Below the pieces are notes generated by a model. The model was given only the letters and a program-made list of their open reading frames with translations, was not told where the DNA came from and ran no database searches. Shown one piece after another: positions 28,814 to 36,125 of a stretch of DNA of 38,877 nucleotides. The first letter of the stretch is position 1; each line of letters begins with the position of its first letter. The position numbers and the translations under genes were made by a program. Where the stretch lies: positions 1-38,877 of IMG/VR virus record IMGVR_UViG_3300031278_000004. The stretch is one strand, 5' to 3'. The DNA comes from a virus.

Positions 28814-29821
28814 TTATCGCGCTCCCCAGGGAAAGGCGAATTTCCAGGCTTGTTGCTCCGCGGCTTTGGCGGCCGGCGGGCCGCCCCCCTCATTCAGGTC
28901 AAGGTTCTGAACATAGAACGTAAGGTTGCTCGCGGACGCGGCCGCTTGGTCATAGCTATTCGCAACAAAAACGTACTGATAAGTTCGGTCCGCTATAACC
29001 CCGGTAACTATCGAGTCCTCAAGAGTTTCGCGCCCTGAATCACTGTAGAAGTCAAGCGTAACGGCCGTGCCAGAGCGTGATGCGGTGCAGTAATGCAGGG
29101 TGGATTGGGGGACATTGGCGGCTGTCGCATAGTCACCACCACCGTCCTCGAAGTCCCAGACATACCACTTGTCAGTCCCGCCGTACAGCAGTAGGGCAAT
29201 AGCCTCGGCATGTTGTGTGCCCCATAAATAATACGAGGTAGTACTGTTACTCAGTGCCCATGCAACTGCTCTGCCTGTGGTAACTGCACTGTCCCAGTAA
29301 ATCTCGAAGTCATGGTCTATGCCATCGCCGAAGTGAGCAGCTCCCTTGTCGTCATAGACATAGCATGACGCATCGTTGCGAAGGGTGTCCACATCCGCCT
29401 TTGGCGCAGTCAGCGTCAGGTCGCCATTCTCGTCATGGTTTGTAAAAGTGCTAAGGTCTTCCGTTGGGTCGGGGCCAAGTGGCAGCGCGCCATCCAGTTT
29501 GTCGAGGTCAACGCCAGTCAGAGCTTTCAGGTCAACGTCCTTGTGCGCCGCCTTTCCTTGAACCTTGTGCAGGCGAAGCCGGGGGTCATCTGGTGCCCCA
29601 TCCTTCGGTCGCTTGTAGCCTGGCGTTCCCACTCTGTGGCGAAGTGTAAGAATGTCTTCGAATAGGCGAAAGCGGACTTTCTTGCACTCGGCCCGGAATC
29701 TATTGGCCTTCGCTGAGGAGTCGCCCGCCCGCGTATTGTGCTTGAGACGCATGGCCTCCATCGCCGCGTAGAGATAGCGGTAGCGGTCAACATCTGAAAC
29801 GATGTTTGGAGGATAATTCAA
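28814..29821 (-). CDS. Lectin-like virion surface protein
   Basis: 335 aa. The first ~110 residues are helical and charged (RYRYLYAAMEAMRLKHNTRAGDSS, CKKVRFRLFEDIL). Residues ~150-310 look like a jelly-roll/ConA-like carbohydrate-binding fold (ASCYVYDDKGAAHFGDGIDHDFEIYWDS, GRAVAWALSNSTTSYYLWG, HYCTASRSGTAVTLDFYSD). A TTG (29821) seems to be the start, preceded by GGAG, with the upstream stop 3 nt before. It probably decorates the head or neck and binds sugars; the fold call is from pattern only. Confidence 0.55.
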   Translation of the reverse strand: MNYPPNIVSDVDRYRYLYAAMEAMRLKHNTRAGDSSAKANRFRAECKKVRFRLFEDILTLRHRVGTPGYKRPKDGAPDDPRLRLHKVQGKAAHKDVDLKALTGVDLDKLDGALPLGPDPTEDLSTFTNHDENGDLTLTAPKADVDTLRNDASCYVYDDKGAAHFGDGIDHDFEIYWDSAVTTGRAVAWALSNSTTSYYLWGTQHAEAIALLLYGGTDKWYVWDFEDGGGDYATAANVPQSTLHYCTASRSGTAVTLDFYSDSGRETLEDSIVTGVIADRTYQYVFVANSYDQAAASASNLTFYVQNLDLNEGGGPPAAKAAEQQAWKFAFPWGAR

Positions 29822-29823
29822 TC

Positions 29824-30195
29824 CTATTTCTCCATACTAGTTCTGTGTCCTTCGCCAGCGACGTATTTTCGGACCGGGAGAATGAGTTCGAGGTCGGCGG
29901 CGTCGCCGGGTTCGGGATTCACATCGCCCACAGTCCACGTTTCGGAATTGATGAGGACGGTGTCGCCGCGGGCCGGGCTTTCGATTCCATTGCTGGCCGC
30001 GGTACTAATAAAGAGCGTTGCTGTGCGCACGAGCCAGGGGCCGTCATCGAGCTCGCGCGTGTCCTGGGGTTCCTCGGTGAATACCGCGGTGATGGTTTTG
30101 GCCTCGGCGCCGTCTGGCGTATAGGTAACGGAATCTCCATACACGGTGAAGATGTGCGCATGGGCGGTTTTTATGTGGTCATCAAATTCAGACAT
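29824..30195 (-). CDS. Head-tail connector, lambda FII-like
   Basis: 123 aa, beta-rich. MSEFDDHIKTAHAHIFTVYGDSVTYTPDG, then AVFTEEPQ, and a later GDTVLINSETWTVGDVNPEPGDAADLELIL. This is the usual FII/gp6-type pattern: an initial strand that forms part of the tube interface, then a 'GD..I....Y.V......' hairpin. It lies between capsid genes and tail genes as expected. Confidence 0.6.
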   Translation of the reverse strand: MSEFDDHIKTAHAHIFTVYGDSVTYTPDGAEAKTITAVFTEEPQDTRELDDGPWLVRTATLFISTAASNGIESPARGDTVLINSETWTVGDVNPEPGDAADLELILPVRKYVAGEGHRTSMEK

Positions 30196-30199
30196 GGCT

Positions 30200-30362
30200 T
30201 ACGCCTTGCCACAGAGATCACCGAGAACACAGAGAACGGCAACGGCGCCCGGGCGGGTGAAGGAGGCGAAGTCCCGCCCGGGCTGATGACGCCGAACAAG
30301 TCATGCGGTCCGCGGATTGGATTCCGCAATCCGCATTCCGCAATCCGCATTCCGCAATCGCT
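30200..30362. repeat. Two repeat types upstream of the connector gene
   Basis: CACAGAGATCACCGAGAACA units (30200-30240) and (ATTCCGCAATCCGC)n units (30317-30360) lie in the gap between the cement and connector genes. No gene. Confidence 0.7.
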
Positions 30363-31091
30363 TTACGCCTCTTCGGCCCAGGTGCCGCGCTTCTCGACGA
30401 TGAACCAGCCGTCGGCGCCATCGCCGACGAGGTGCAGGAAGTCGCCGCGTTTGGCGGTGAGCTTCGTGTTGAGCTGGCCCTTGGTGTCGGTTCCCGCGAC
30501 GTCGGGTCCCATGATCTTGTCCGCGGCAGCGACAGCCAGCGTCAGGAGCACACCGGCATCGTCGCCGTCATTGACGAAGATCACGTCAAGACCGGCGATT
30601 GTCGAGGGCAGCGTGATCGTCTTGGCGTCGGTGTCCACGTGGATCACCTTGCCGCTGTCCAAGGCGTCAACGGTGTAGTTGGCCGATTTCGTCTCGTGGG
30701 GCTTATTCGCCCACGCGGGCCACTGCGGGCTCTCGGCGTTGAGCAGCACGTAACAGTACGCGCTGGTCGCCGTCGTGTCGGCTGCCAGGCAGCCCATGAA
30801 AAAGTCGCCTGCTGAGGCGACGGTGGTTGCCGCGCCAGTGCCCGCAGTCCCCCCGTAGGGATCGCCATCCTCGTCCCACCAGACCGGCTGCCCGACTTTG
30901 CCCACGCTCGCGGTATGCGCCGCCTTCACGATTCCCGCGATCGCCAGGGCGTCATCGGCCGATGCCGCGATGTCGTTCGGCGGCACGGCGGCGAGTCCGC
31001 CGAGGTTCTGCACATCGCCCCCCGTGATCGCCGCGGCCGCCGTGTGGTCAAGCGACTTGCCCTCTTTGTACATCTGTGCTTCAAGAGTCAT
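30363..31091 (-). CDS. Capsid cement (decoration) protein, DUF2190-like
   Basis: 242 aa. The N-terminal ~120 residues follow the DUF2190 pattern: MTLEAQMYKEGKSLDHTAAAAITGGDVQ, ADDALAIAGIVKAAHTASVGKVGQPVWWDEDG. Such proteins sit on the capsid surface and stabilise it. A C-terminal ~120-residue beta domain (ANYTVDALDSGKVIHVDTDAKTITLPST, then AKRGDFLHLVGDGADGWFIVE) is extra and may be a surface-exposed domain. It lies directly after the capsid gene. Confidence 0.65.
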   Translation of the reverse strand: MTLEAQMYKEGKSLDHTAAAAITGGDVQNLGGLAAVPPNDIAASADDALAIAGIVKAAHTASVGKVGQPVWWDEDGDPYGGTAGTGAATTVASAGDFFMGCLAADTTATSAYCYVLLNAESPQWPAWANKPHETKSANYTVDALDSGKVIHVDTDAKTITLPSTIAGLDVIFVNDGDDAGVLLTLAVAAADKIMGPDVAGTDTKGQLNTKLTAKRGDFLHLVGDGADGWFIVEKRGTWAEEA

Positions 31092-31120
31092 GATTGATCT
31101 CCTAACTGGATCCGCAGATT

Positions 31121-31175
31121 ACGTACTACTCTGCGAAGCAACGACGCTTCGCTGCGAAGCACGAGCAGATCACGC
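31121..31175. repeat. Palindromic element, inverted copy
   Basis: CTACTCTGCGAAG ... CTTCGCTGCGAAGCACGAG, the reverse of the element at 5750-5790, 13681-13718 and 27157-27200, flanked by GATTACG and GATCACGCAG units. It lies between the cement and capsid genes. No gene in 31092-31253. Confidence 0.7.
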
Positions 31176-31253
31176 AGAAAACGGGTTCCGGGGTTGGGGG
31201 CTGGGGTATTCTCATATCCCAAACCCCCAAATCCTAACCCCTGATTGCCAAAC

Positions 31254-33875
31254 TTACGCCGTGCACTTCTGCATGCCGCGGAAGTCCAGCGACTTGCAGC
31301 CCACGTCGAGATACACGCGATAGCCGATGCCCAACACGTTGATGTCGGCCGTGATGCCGAACCGCTCGATGGTCGGCTCCTGCTTTCCGTTCAAGAACGC
31401 GACTTCGATGGTGTCCACGTCAGAGGGGTTGCCCATCAGGAACCAGGTGCTCGTGGAATAGCCGGTGTACGTGCTGTTCTCCAGCCGGCTCTCGGCCTCG
31501 AGGGTGAAGCGGCCCTTGTAGATGTTTTTCGACGGCACCTTGCTGTCGGTGCTGCCGGTCGCGATCAGGAACTCGCTGATCATGAGCTCGGCCGCCGTTT
31601 CCTCGAGGGTGGTCGGAACGAGCAGCACGGCGGGTTCGATGTCAATCGGGTCGCCGTTCTTGTCGGTCATGTTGCGGAATGCCTGGAGCGCGACGCCGAG
31701 CTTGCCTGCAGTGCCCAGCGCGCACGTGGTATTCAAGTTGTCATGATCGGCGTGGAAGAGCGCAGTCCCATCCTGCATGGCTGCGTTGGCCAGCAGGTGC
31801 GTATAGACGAGCTTGGCGATGAGCAGGCTGGCCGCGCGGCCCATGCGCTGAGGAGTTCGGGTGAAGACGCCGAGGTCGTCGTTGATCACGTTCTGGCGCG
31901 TGATATTGAACTGCTTGGCGTAGGTGGCGATGTTGAATTGCTCGTATTCCTCCTCGGCCCCACCATGCGCAACCTCGCCCGCGTTGTTGACCTCCTCCAG
32001 CTCGCCGGTATCGGTCAGCCTCGCCCGCGTCTGCGTCTTGAAGTCGGCGACCGAGCCGATGCTGCACCAACTCCGCCAGGTCTCGCGGCCCGTCTTGTAG
32101 CCCTTCAGCAGGGCCTTGTTGGCGACGGCCCCGAGGATCTGCGGGAGCGATGCCGTGCTGAACGCGGCGCGGATCATCTCCTCGCGTCCCAATGGCGCGT
32201 CGCGGCCGTCGAGCTGCAGACTGAGGCGGCAGACGTCAACGAGCGCCAGGTCGCGGAAGCGCCGAGCGCGCTCGGCGCGTTCCTCGCCATAGTCCTCGAT
32301 GACGATCTTGTCGTACTCGGCCGCGCGCAGGAGCAATGCGGCCTCCAGGTCCTCGCGCGCAGCGTTGCCATCGGGCGTGTGGATGGCGGGCGCACCAACC
32401 CCGCTCGCTCGCGCTTCGCGGATGCTCTTCAGGAACTCGGCCCGCGCGGTCTCGATGCTCGCGCCGGAGCTGATGAGCTTCTCGACGGTCTCCTTTGCGA
32501 TGTCCTCGCCGGCGTCCGCGCGGATGGCGGCGACGCGCTCGCCCTCGGCCTTTCGGGCCTCCGCCAACGCCTTCTGCGCCTCGGCCTTAAGTTGATCGCT
32601 GATGGCTGACGACTGACGGCTGACGACTGCCGTCTGATCGTCGGTTGCGTCGGCCTCACCCGACGCATCAGCCGCCGCGCGCTCCTGCTCGGCCTTGTAG
32701 TCGGCCTCCAACGCCGCGCGCTGGGCGTCGCCGAGGTCGTCGAGCTTGAAGCCACGTTCTTCGAGCCATTTCTCAAAATCCATGTCTCTGTCCTCCTGAG
32801 AAGAAACTTGATGCCGCTCCTGAGCGGCATCGCTTGCGGAACGAACTTTTGCCATGACGTCCGCCCCGACGGGGCAGACGGAATTCTCTTTCGGTTCCCA
32901 GTCGGTTGTCACGCGCACCGCGCGTTCTGCTGACGCGGTGAATTTGCGGCCGTTGATCTCAGCGGACTTGCCGGGATTGATCATGAGCGATTTGTGGACG
33001 CGATAGCCGATGGAATGGTCCGTCACATGGCCCTCGCGAATTTTGGTAAAGGCCTCCTGGGCATCGGCGACGGAACTGAAGTAGTCGCGGCCGATCAGTT
33101 TATCGCCCTCAATCCTGATGTCACGCGTCGAGCCGAGCTGCTTCTTGATCGTCGTGCGATCGTGGCTATCGAGCAACGGAATCTGCTTGGGCATGCGCGC
33201 ACCGCTCATCAGCAGGATTTCATTGACGAGGCTGAACGTGCGCAGATCCAGGGCGAGCGTCGGCTGCTCGCTGGCCATGACCGTCTCAACGCTGTGGTCC
33301 TCTTCGTTCAGGCTGCGCGGTTCGAGCGTATAGGCGCGAACTGTGAGTCCGGATTCTCCGCCTTCATCATTTTTTTGTCCCGGCTGCCCGGGTCCCGGGC
33401 GTTCCTTGCGTCGCATCTGGCCGCCGCACTTGGGGCATTTGAGGGTCGCGCAGTGCTGATCCGATTTCATGGTGTAGTGGCACTTGATGCACTCGCAGTC
33501 GTATTTGCCCTCGTCAGCTCTCTTGTCTGCGTCACGTGCCTGCTCGAACGTGCCTTTGTGATCTTTGCAATGGCTGCGAGCCTCGGACGGCGCCCAGTTT
33601 TTCTTCGGATAACGATAGGCCTGGTCAACCCATTTGCCGGTCGCCTTGAGCACGCTGCGGATAACGGAATAGACTTTGCCGCCCTTGCTTGCCGATTTTC
33701 GCTCGACCCGGACGTACTTGTTTTTGTCGCACTTTGCGGGGTCAACGAGTCGGCAGGCGTGCTCGTTGGGATAGGGACGGGATTCGATTGCGGATTGCGG
33801 AGCCAGCGACCGAATGGCGAACTTGCCGAGGTTGCTGTGATTGCGCGCCCTGCGCAAGGCCTTTTTCTTACTCAT
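31254..33875 (-). CDS. Prohead protease-scaffold-major capsid fusion
   Basis: 873 aa in one frame. (1) Residues ~30-115 are a phage domain seen in front of proteases (ACRLVDPAKCDK, KGGKVYSVIRSVLKATGKWVDQAYRYPKKNW). (2) A zinc ribbon (CECIKCHY...CPKCGGQMRR) lies at ~125-155. (3) Residues ~210-310 are a serine protease like HK97 prohead protease (LLDSHDRTTIKK with the His; HVTDHSIGYRV with the Ser). (4) Residues ~350-480 are a helical, Lys/Glu/Ala-rich scaffold, with an in-frame repeat linker (AVVSRQSSAISD). (5) Residues ~500-873 are the capsid protein (GYKTGRETWRSWCSIGS, then FNITRQNVINDDLG, FHADHDNLNT). The ATG at 33875 overlaps the portal stop. Confidence 0.8.
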   Translation of the reverse strand: MSKKKALRRARNHSNLGKFAIRSLAPQSAIESRPYPNEHACRLVDPAKCDKNKYVRVERKSASKGGKVYSVIRSVLKATGKWVDQAYRYPKKNWAPSEARSHCKDHKGTFEQARDADKRADEGKYDCECIKCHYTMKSDQHCATLKCPKCGGQMRRKERPGPGQPGQKNDEGGESGLTVRAYTLEPRSLNEEDHSVETVMASEQPTLALDLRTFSLVNEILLMSGARMPKQIPLLDSHDRTTIKKQLGSTRDIRIEGDKLIGRDYFSSVADAQEAFTKIREGHVTDHSIGYRVHKSLMINPGKSAEINGRKFTASAERAVRVTTDWEPKENSVCPVGADVMAKVRSASDAAQERHQVSSQEDRDMDFEKWLEERGFKLDDLGDAQRAALEADYKAEQERAAADASGEADATDDQTAVVSRQSSAISDQLKAEAQKALAEARKAEGERVAAIRADAGEDIAKETVEKLISSGASIETARAEFLKSIREARASGVGAPAIHTPDGNAAREDLEAALLLRAAEYDKIVIEDYGEERAERARRFRDLALVDVCRLSLQLDGRDAPLGREEMIRAAFSTASLPQILGAVANKALLKGYKTGRETWRSWCSIGSVADFKTQTRARLTDTGELEEVNNAGEVAHGGAEEEYEQFNIATYAKQFNITRQNVINDDLGVFTRTPQRMGRAASLLIAKLVYTHLLANAAMQDGTALFHADHDNLNTTCALGTAGKLGVALQAFRNMTDKNGDPIDIEPAVLLVPTTLEETAAELMISEFLIATGSTDSKVPSKNIYKGRFTLEAESRLENSTYTGYSTSTWFLMGNPSDVDTIEVAFLNGKQEPTIERFGITADINVLGIGYRVYLDVGCKSLDFRGMQKCTA
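32598..32630. repeat. GGCTGACGACTGACGG-type repeat inside the capsid fusion
   Basis: CTGATGGCTGACGACTGACG units, in frame, in the scaffold linker (AVVSRQSSAISD). Confidence 0.6.
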
Positions 33876-35367
33876 CGCTATCGTCCTCATAACTGCGTTT
33901 GGCGCCGGAGGCGACGTCTTCGATTGACAGGTTCAGTTCCGCCAGCTTCTTCCGTTCGCGGGCGATCTGCTCGACCTGCCGCTCCCAATCCTTCCCCTGC
34001 TGCGCGTATTCCTCGGCAAGGGTTGTGGTCAGACTTTTCAGGCGGATGTGCTGGGCGTTGGCCTCTTTGATCGGGTCAACGTGCGGTTTTTTGGTCCAGA
34101 ACCATTCGGTGGTGACGTTGCGCCGGTCGAGCCGCTGGCGACTCGGCAAATATCCGGGGATGAGCGACGCCTCACGCAGCCAGGCAAAGAATGCGCTGTC
34201 CCCAAAATGCAGGCCCAGCCAAGATTGAATCACGACTATTGCGCGAAAATACACCTGCCAGTCGAGGCGGCCGGAGGCATAATTGTAACCGCTGGAATTG
34301 GCGGCGGCGACGTTGAAGGGCATGTTGAAAGGGCGGGCGATCTCGTTGAGGATTTCGGCCTTGAACATCTTGTAAGTGGTCGGCGGCTGCTCAGCGGAGA
34401 AGCCGTGCGCTTTCCAGCCGCCGGGCAGCGTGAGCATGGCGTTCCGGGCGAGTTCGATCTCGTCCATTGACTCGACGTCCGCCGCGCCGGCGTCCGGCGA
34501 GTCGGTCTCCATGACCGCGGAGATCCCCGCGGCGGTCTCGGCGGCGTCTATGACAGCGAGCGTGTAGCGGCGGAGCTGCGCGAAGAGGGGGATCGAGGGC
34601 GTGATCCAGGGCACGCCGCGGATTTGGCCGGGGCGATCCACGCGAAACAGGTGCGTGACCTGGTCGGCGGCGATGGCTTCCTGATCGTCGGGTTTCATGT
34701 TGTACGTGCTGCCGGGGTGCTTTGTCAGGATGTAGTAGTTGATCGGCTTGCCATAGTCGTCCATCTCGATGCCATCGCGCACCTTTTCGGCACTTGCCAT
34801 CCAGGGCGATGAGAGGCGGTCGGGTTCAATCATAAGCAGCCGGAGATGCACGGGAATGCTTGAGGCGTCATCGGACTGAAAGAGGCGGAGGCATTCGCCG
34901 GATTCCATGAGCTGCATGATCGCCAAGCGAGCCATGGCCGCAAAGCTCAGGCGGCCGGCGCGGTCGCAGAGCTCGCTCCATTCGCGGAAGTCATTTTCGA
35001 TTTTCGTGTTCAGCTTGTCGTCGCCGGTTTTGACCTGGAGCGAGGGGCCGGTGCCGACGACGTCGTTGGCAAAGGTCTGGACGATGCCCTGGGCGTAGGC
35101 GTTGTTTCGGATCTCGTATCGTGCGCGGTTGCGCAGAGTCGGGAGGTCGGCGGAGATGAGGCTCTGGGCGTCCTTGCTGTCGGCCTCGACGAAGTGGGTG
35201 TCGAAGTGGCGTCCGGTGGCGGCGGCGTCATAAGAGCGGGCGCGTCCGCCGGGGAAGACTATCCGATTGCGGATTGCGGATTTCGGATTGCGGACTGCGG
35301 GCGGGGTCTTCGTTTTGCCCAGGATCGCGCGATTGATTGCCTTGTTGAGCCGATGGAATAAGCTCAT
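33868..35367 (-). CDS. Portal protein, lambda family
   Basis: 499 aa. The dodecameric ring at the packaging vertex. Typical segments are LISADLPTLRNRARYEIRNNAYAQGIVQTFANDVVGTG, then LAIMQLMESGECLRLFQ, MIEPDRLSSPW, and a late FNMPFNVAAANSSGYNYASGRLDWQVYF, a hallmark of lambda gpB-type portals. Residues ~20-35 (PPAVRNPKSAIRNR) are encoded by an in-frame CGGATTGCGGA-type repeat. The C-terminal tail is acidic. Its stop overlaps the capsid fusion start (ATGAGTAA). Confidence 0.9.
   Translation of the reverse strand: MSLFHRLNKAINRAILGKTKTPPAVRNPKSAIRNRIVFPGGRARSYDAAATGRHFDTHFVEADSKDAQSLISADLPTLRNRARYEIRNNAYAQGIVQTFANDVVGTGPSLQVKTGDDKLNTKIENDFREWSELCDRAGRLSFAAMARLAIMQLMESGECLRLFQSDDASSIPVHLRLLMIEPDRLSSPWMASAEKVRDGIEMDDYGKPINYYILTKHPGSTYNMKPDDQEAIAADQVTHLFRVDRPGQIRGVPWITPSIPLFAQLRRYTLAVIDAAETAAGISAVMETDSPDAGAADVESMDEIELARNAMLTLPGGWKAHGFSAEQPPTTYKMFKAEILNEIARPFNMPFNVAAANSSGYNYASGRLDWQVYFRAIVVIQSWLGLHFGDSAFFAWLREASLIPGYLPSRQRLDRRNVTTEWFWTKKPHVDPIKEANAQHIRLKSLTTTLAEEYAQQGKDWERQVEQIARERKKLAELNLSIEDVASGAKRSYEDDSDE
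35263..35300. repeat. CGGATTGCGGATTTCGGATTGCGGA repeat in the portal gene
   Basis: Units such as GATTGCGGATTTCGGATTG, in frame within the first 40 codons of the portal. Related units occur at 7816-7842, 30317-30360 and 33784-33801. Confidence 0.7.
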
Positions 35368-35382
35368 TCGGGAGTCTGCCTA

Positions 35383-35601
35383 TTATCGGGGTCCGCCTGC
35401 TTTGAGTTTCTGGAAGAAGAAGGGGCGCGTCGTGCTTGTTGCCTTCTGGAGTTTGGCGTAGTAGTCGCGGGCGTCGCGGAGTTGCTGGAGCGTGCGATAT
35501 TGGATGTTGCGACCGGCGACGGCAATGGTCAGGGGTTCATCGGCCCATTTCAAGATCGCGGCATCAATCGCGGCAATGATCTCGGAGGGTGTTGTTGCCA
35601 T
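35383..35601 (-). CDS. gpW-like/DUF6148-type head-tail joining protein
   Basis: 72 aa. MATTPSEIIAAIDAAILKWADEPLTIAVAGRNIQYRTLQQLRDARDYYAKLQ: helix, strand hairpin (VAGRNIQYRT) and helix, matching the small gpW-like fold. Position between the terminase genes and portal is the lambda gpW position. GAGGACAA precedes the ATG. Confidence 0.7.
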   Translation of the reverse strand: MATTPSEIIAAIDAAILKWADEPLTIAVAGRNIQYRTLQQLRDARDYYAKLQKATSTTRPFFFQKLKAGGPR

Positions 35602-35683
35602 TTGTCCTCACCGCAAAGACGCAAAGAACGCAGAGAACGGCCACGGATAGCGAACAGCAACGGATGATGTCAGGTGACAGAAA

Positions 35684-35720
35684 AAGGCTGTGCAAGAGGT
35701 GCAGGCTCCTGCACAGCCTT
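35684..35720 (-). terminator. Rho-independent terminator
   Basis: On the minus strand, AAGGCTGTGCA and TGCACAGCCTT form an 11-bp stem around a 15-nt loop, followed directly by TTT and then CTG. It lies about 64 nt after the start point predicted from the promoter at 35791-35820. Confidence 0.8.
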
Positions 35721-35784
35721 TATGTTCTGTCGGTTTCCGGCTGATCAGGCCGGGGAATACGATTCAAGATTCAAACGTCTCTAC
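35684..35784 (-). ncRNA. Candidate short leader or small RNA (~100 nt)
   Basis: Bounded by a consensus promoter and a strong terminator, with no coding frame of note. It contains a small hairpin (CCGGC, loop TGATCAG, GCCGG; 35737-35753) before the terminator hairpin. It could be a small RNA or a leader at which late transcription is antiterminated, as at lambda pR'. Confidence 0.5.
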
Positions 35785-35790
35785 TTCTGA

Positions 35791-35820
35791 AATATAGAAC
35801 ACGGGGACGGCAAATGTCAA
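35791..35820 (-). promoter_or_regulatory. Strong promoter upstream of the head genes
   Basis: On the minus strand, -35 TTGACA (35820-35815) and -10 TATATT (35796-35791), spacer 18 bp. A perfect palindrome lies 15 bp upstream (35836-35851). Confidence 0.7.
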
Positions 35821-35835
35821 GAAAAATCCTGAAAT

Positions 35836-35851
35836 GGTCTATATATAGACC
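35836..35851. promoter_or_regulatory. 16-bp perfect palindrome, candidate operator
   Basis: GGTCTATATATAGACC, framed by CAAGAAAA (35818-35825) and TTTTCTTG (35853-35860), giving a larger imperfect symmetry. Just upstream of the promoter at 35791-35820; binding by a dimeric regulator is inferred. Confidence 0.5.
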
Positions 35852-35873
35852 TTTTTCTTGCAATATTGAGGTT

Positions 35874-36062
35874 TCAGGTCTGTTTTGCGATGCGATTGAT
35901 TTGCTCATGAGTGCGGATGCGGTGGCCGCAATGGCGGCAGATTTTGTAGCGGCGGATGCCTCCGGGGATGTTCATGGTCTTCGCAGTCCGCCACGGGCGC
36001 CCTTGCCCATCGCGAAAGTCCGCGCAGCCACATTTAGGACAGACGATCCCCTTGTCTTTCAT
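35874..36062 (-). CDS. Small zinc-ribbon protein
   Basis: 62 aa. CPKCGCADFRD ... RRYKICRHCGHRIRT: two CxxC pairs and the 'RRYxxCxxCGxRxxT' ending recall the zinc ribbon of NrdR and similar small phage regulators (Ogr/Com type). It lies between the terminase gene and the promoter unit, so it may act as a late-gene or translation regulator. Confidence 0.65.
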   Translation of the reverse strand: MKDKGIVCPKCGCADFRDGQGRPWRTAKTMNIPGGIRRYKICRHCGHRIRTHEQINRIAKQT

Positions 36063-36069
36063 TCAGTCT

Positions 36070-36112
36070 CACCGCCCATATCCGTGTCTATCCGTGTTCA
36101 TCCGTGGTTCCT
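36070..36112. repeat. ATCCGTGTTCATCCGTGG-type repeat
   Basis: TATCCGTGTCTATCCGTG then TTCATCCGTGG between the zinc-ribbon and terminase large-subunit genes. Confidence 0.7.
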
Positions 36113-36125
36113 CCTCGTGCCGTGT

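Noticed and set aside
31245-32609. 454-aa plus-strand frame opposite the capsid region
   Set aside because: Antisense shadow of the capsid fusion; no plausible protein features.
32994-34070. 358-aa plus-strand frame opposite the protease and portal genes
   Set aside because: Crosses a gene boundary on the other strand and lacks domain signal; GC-driven open frame.
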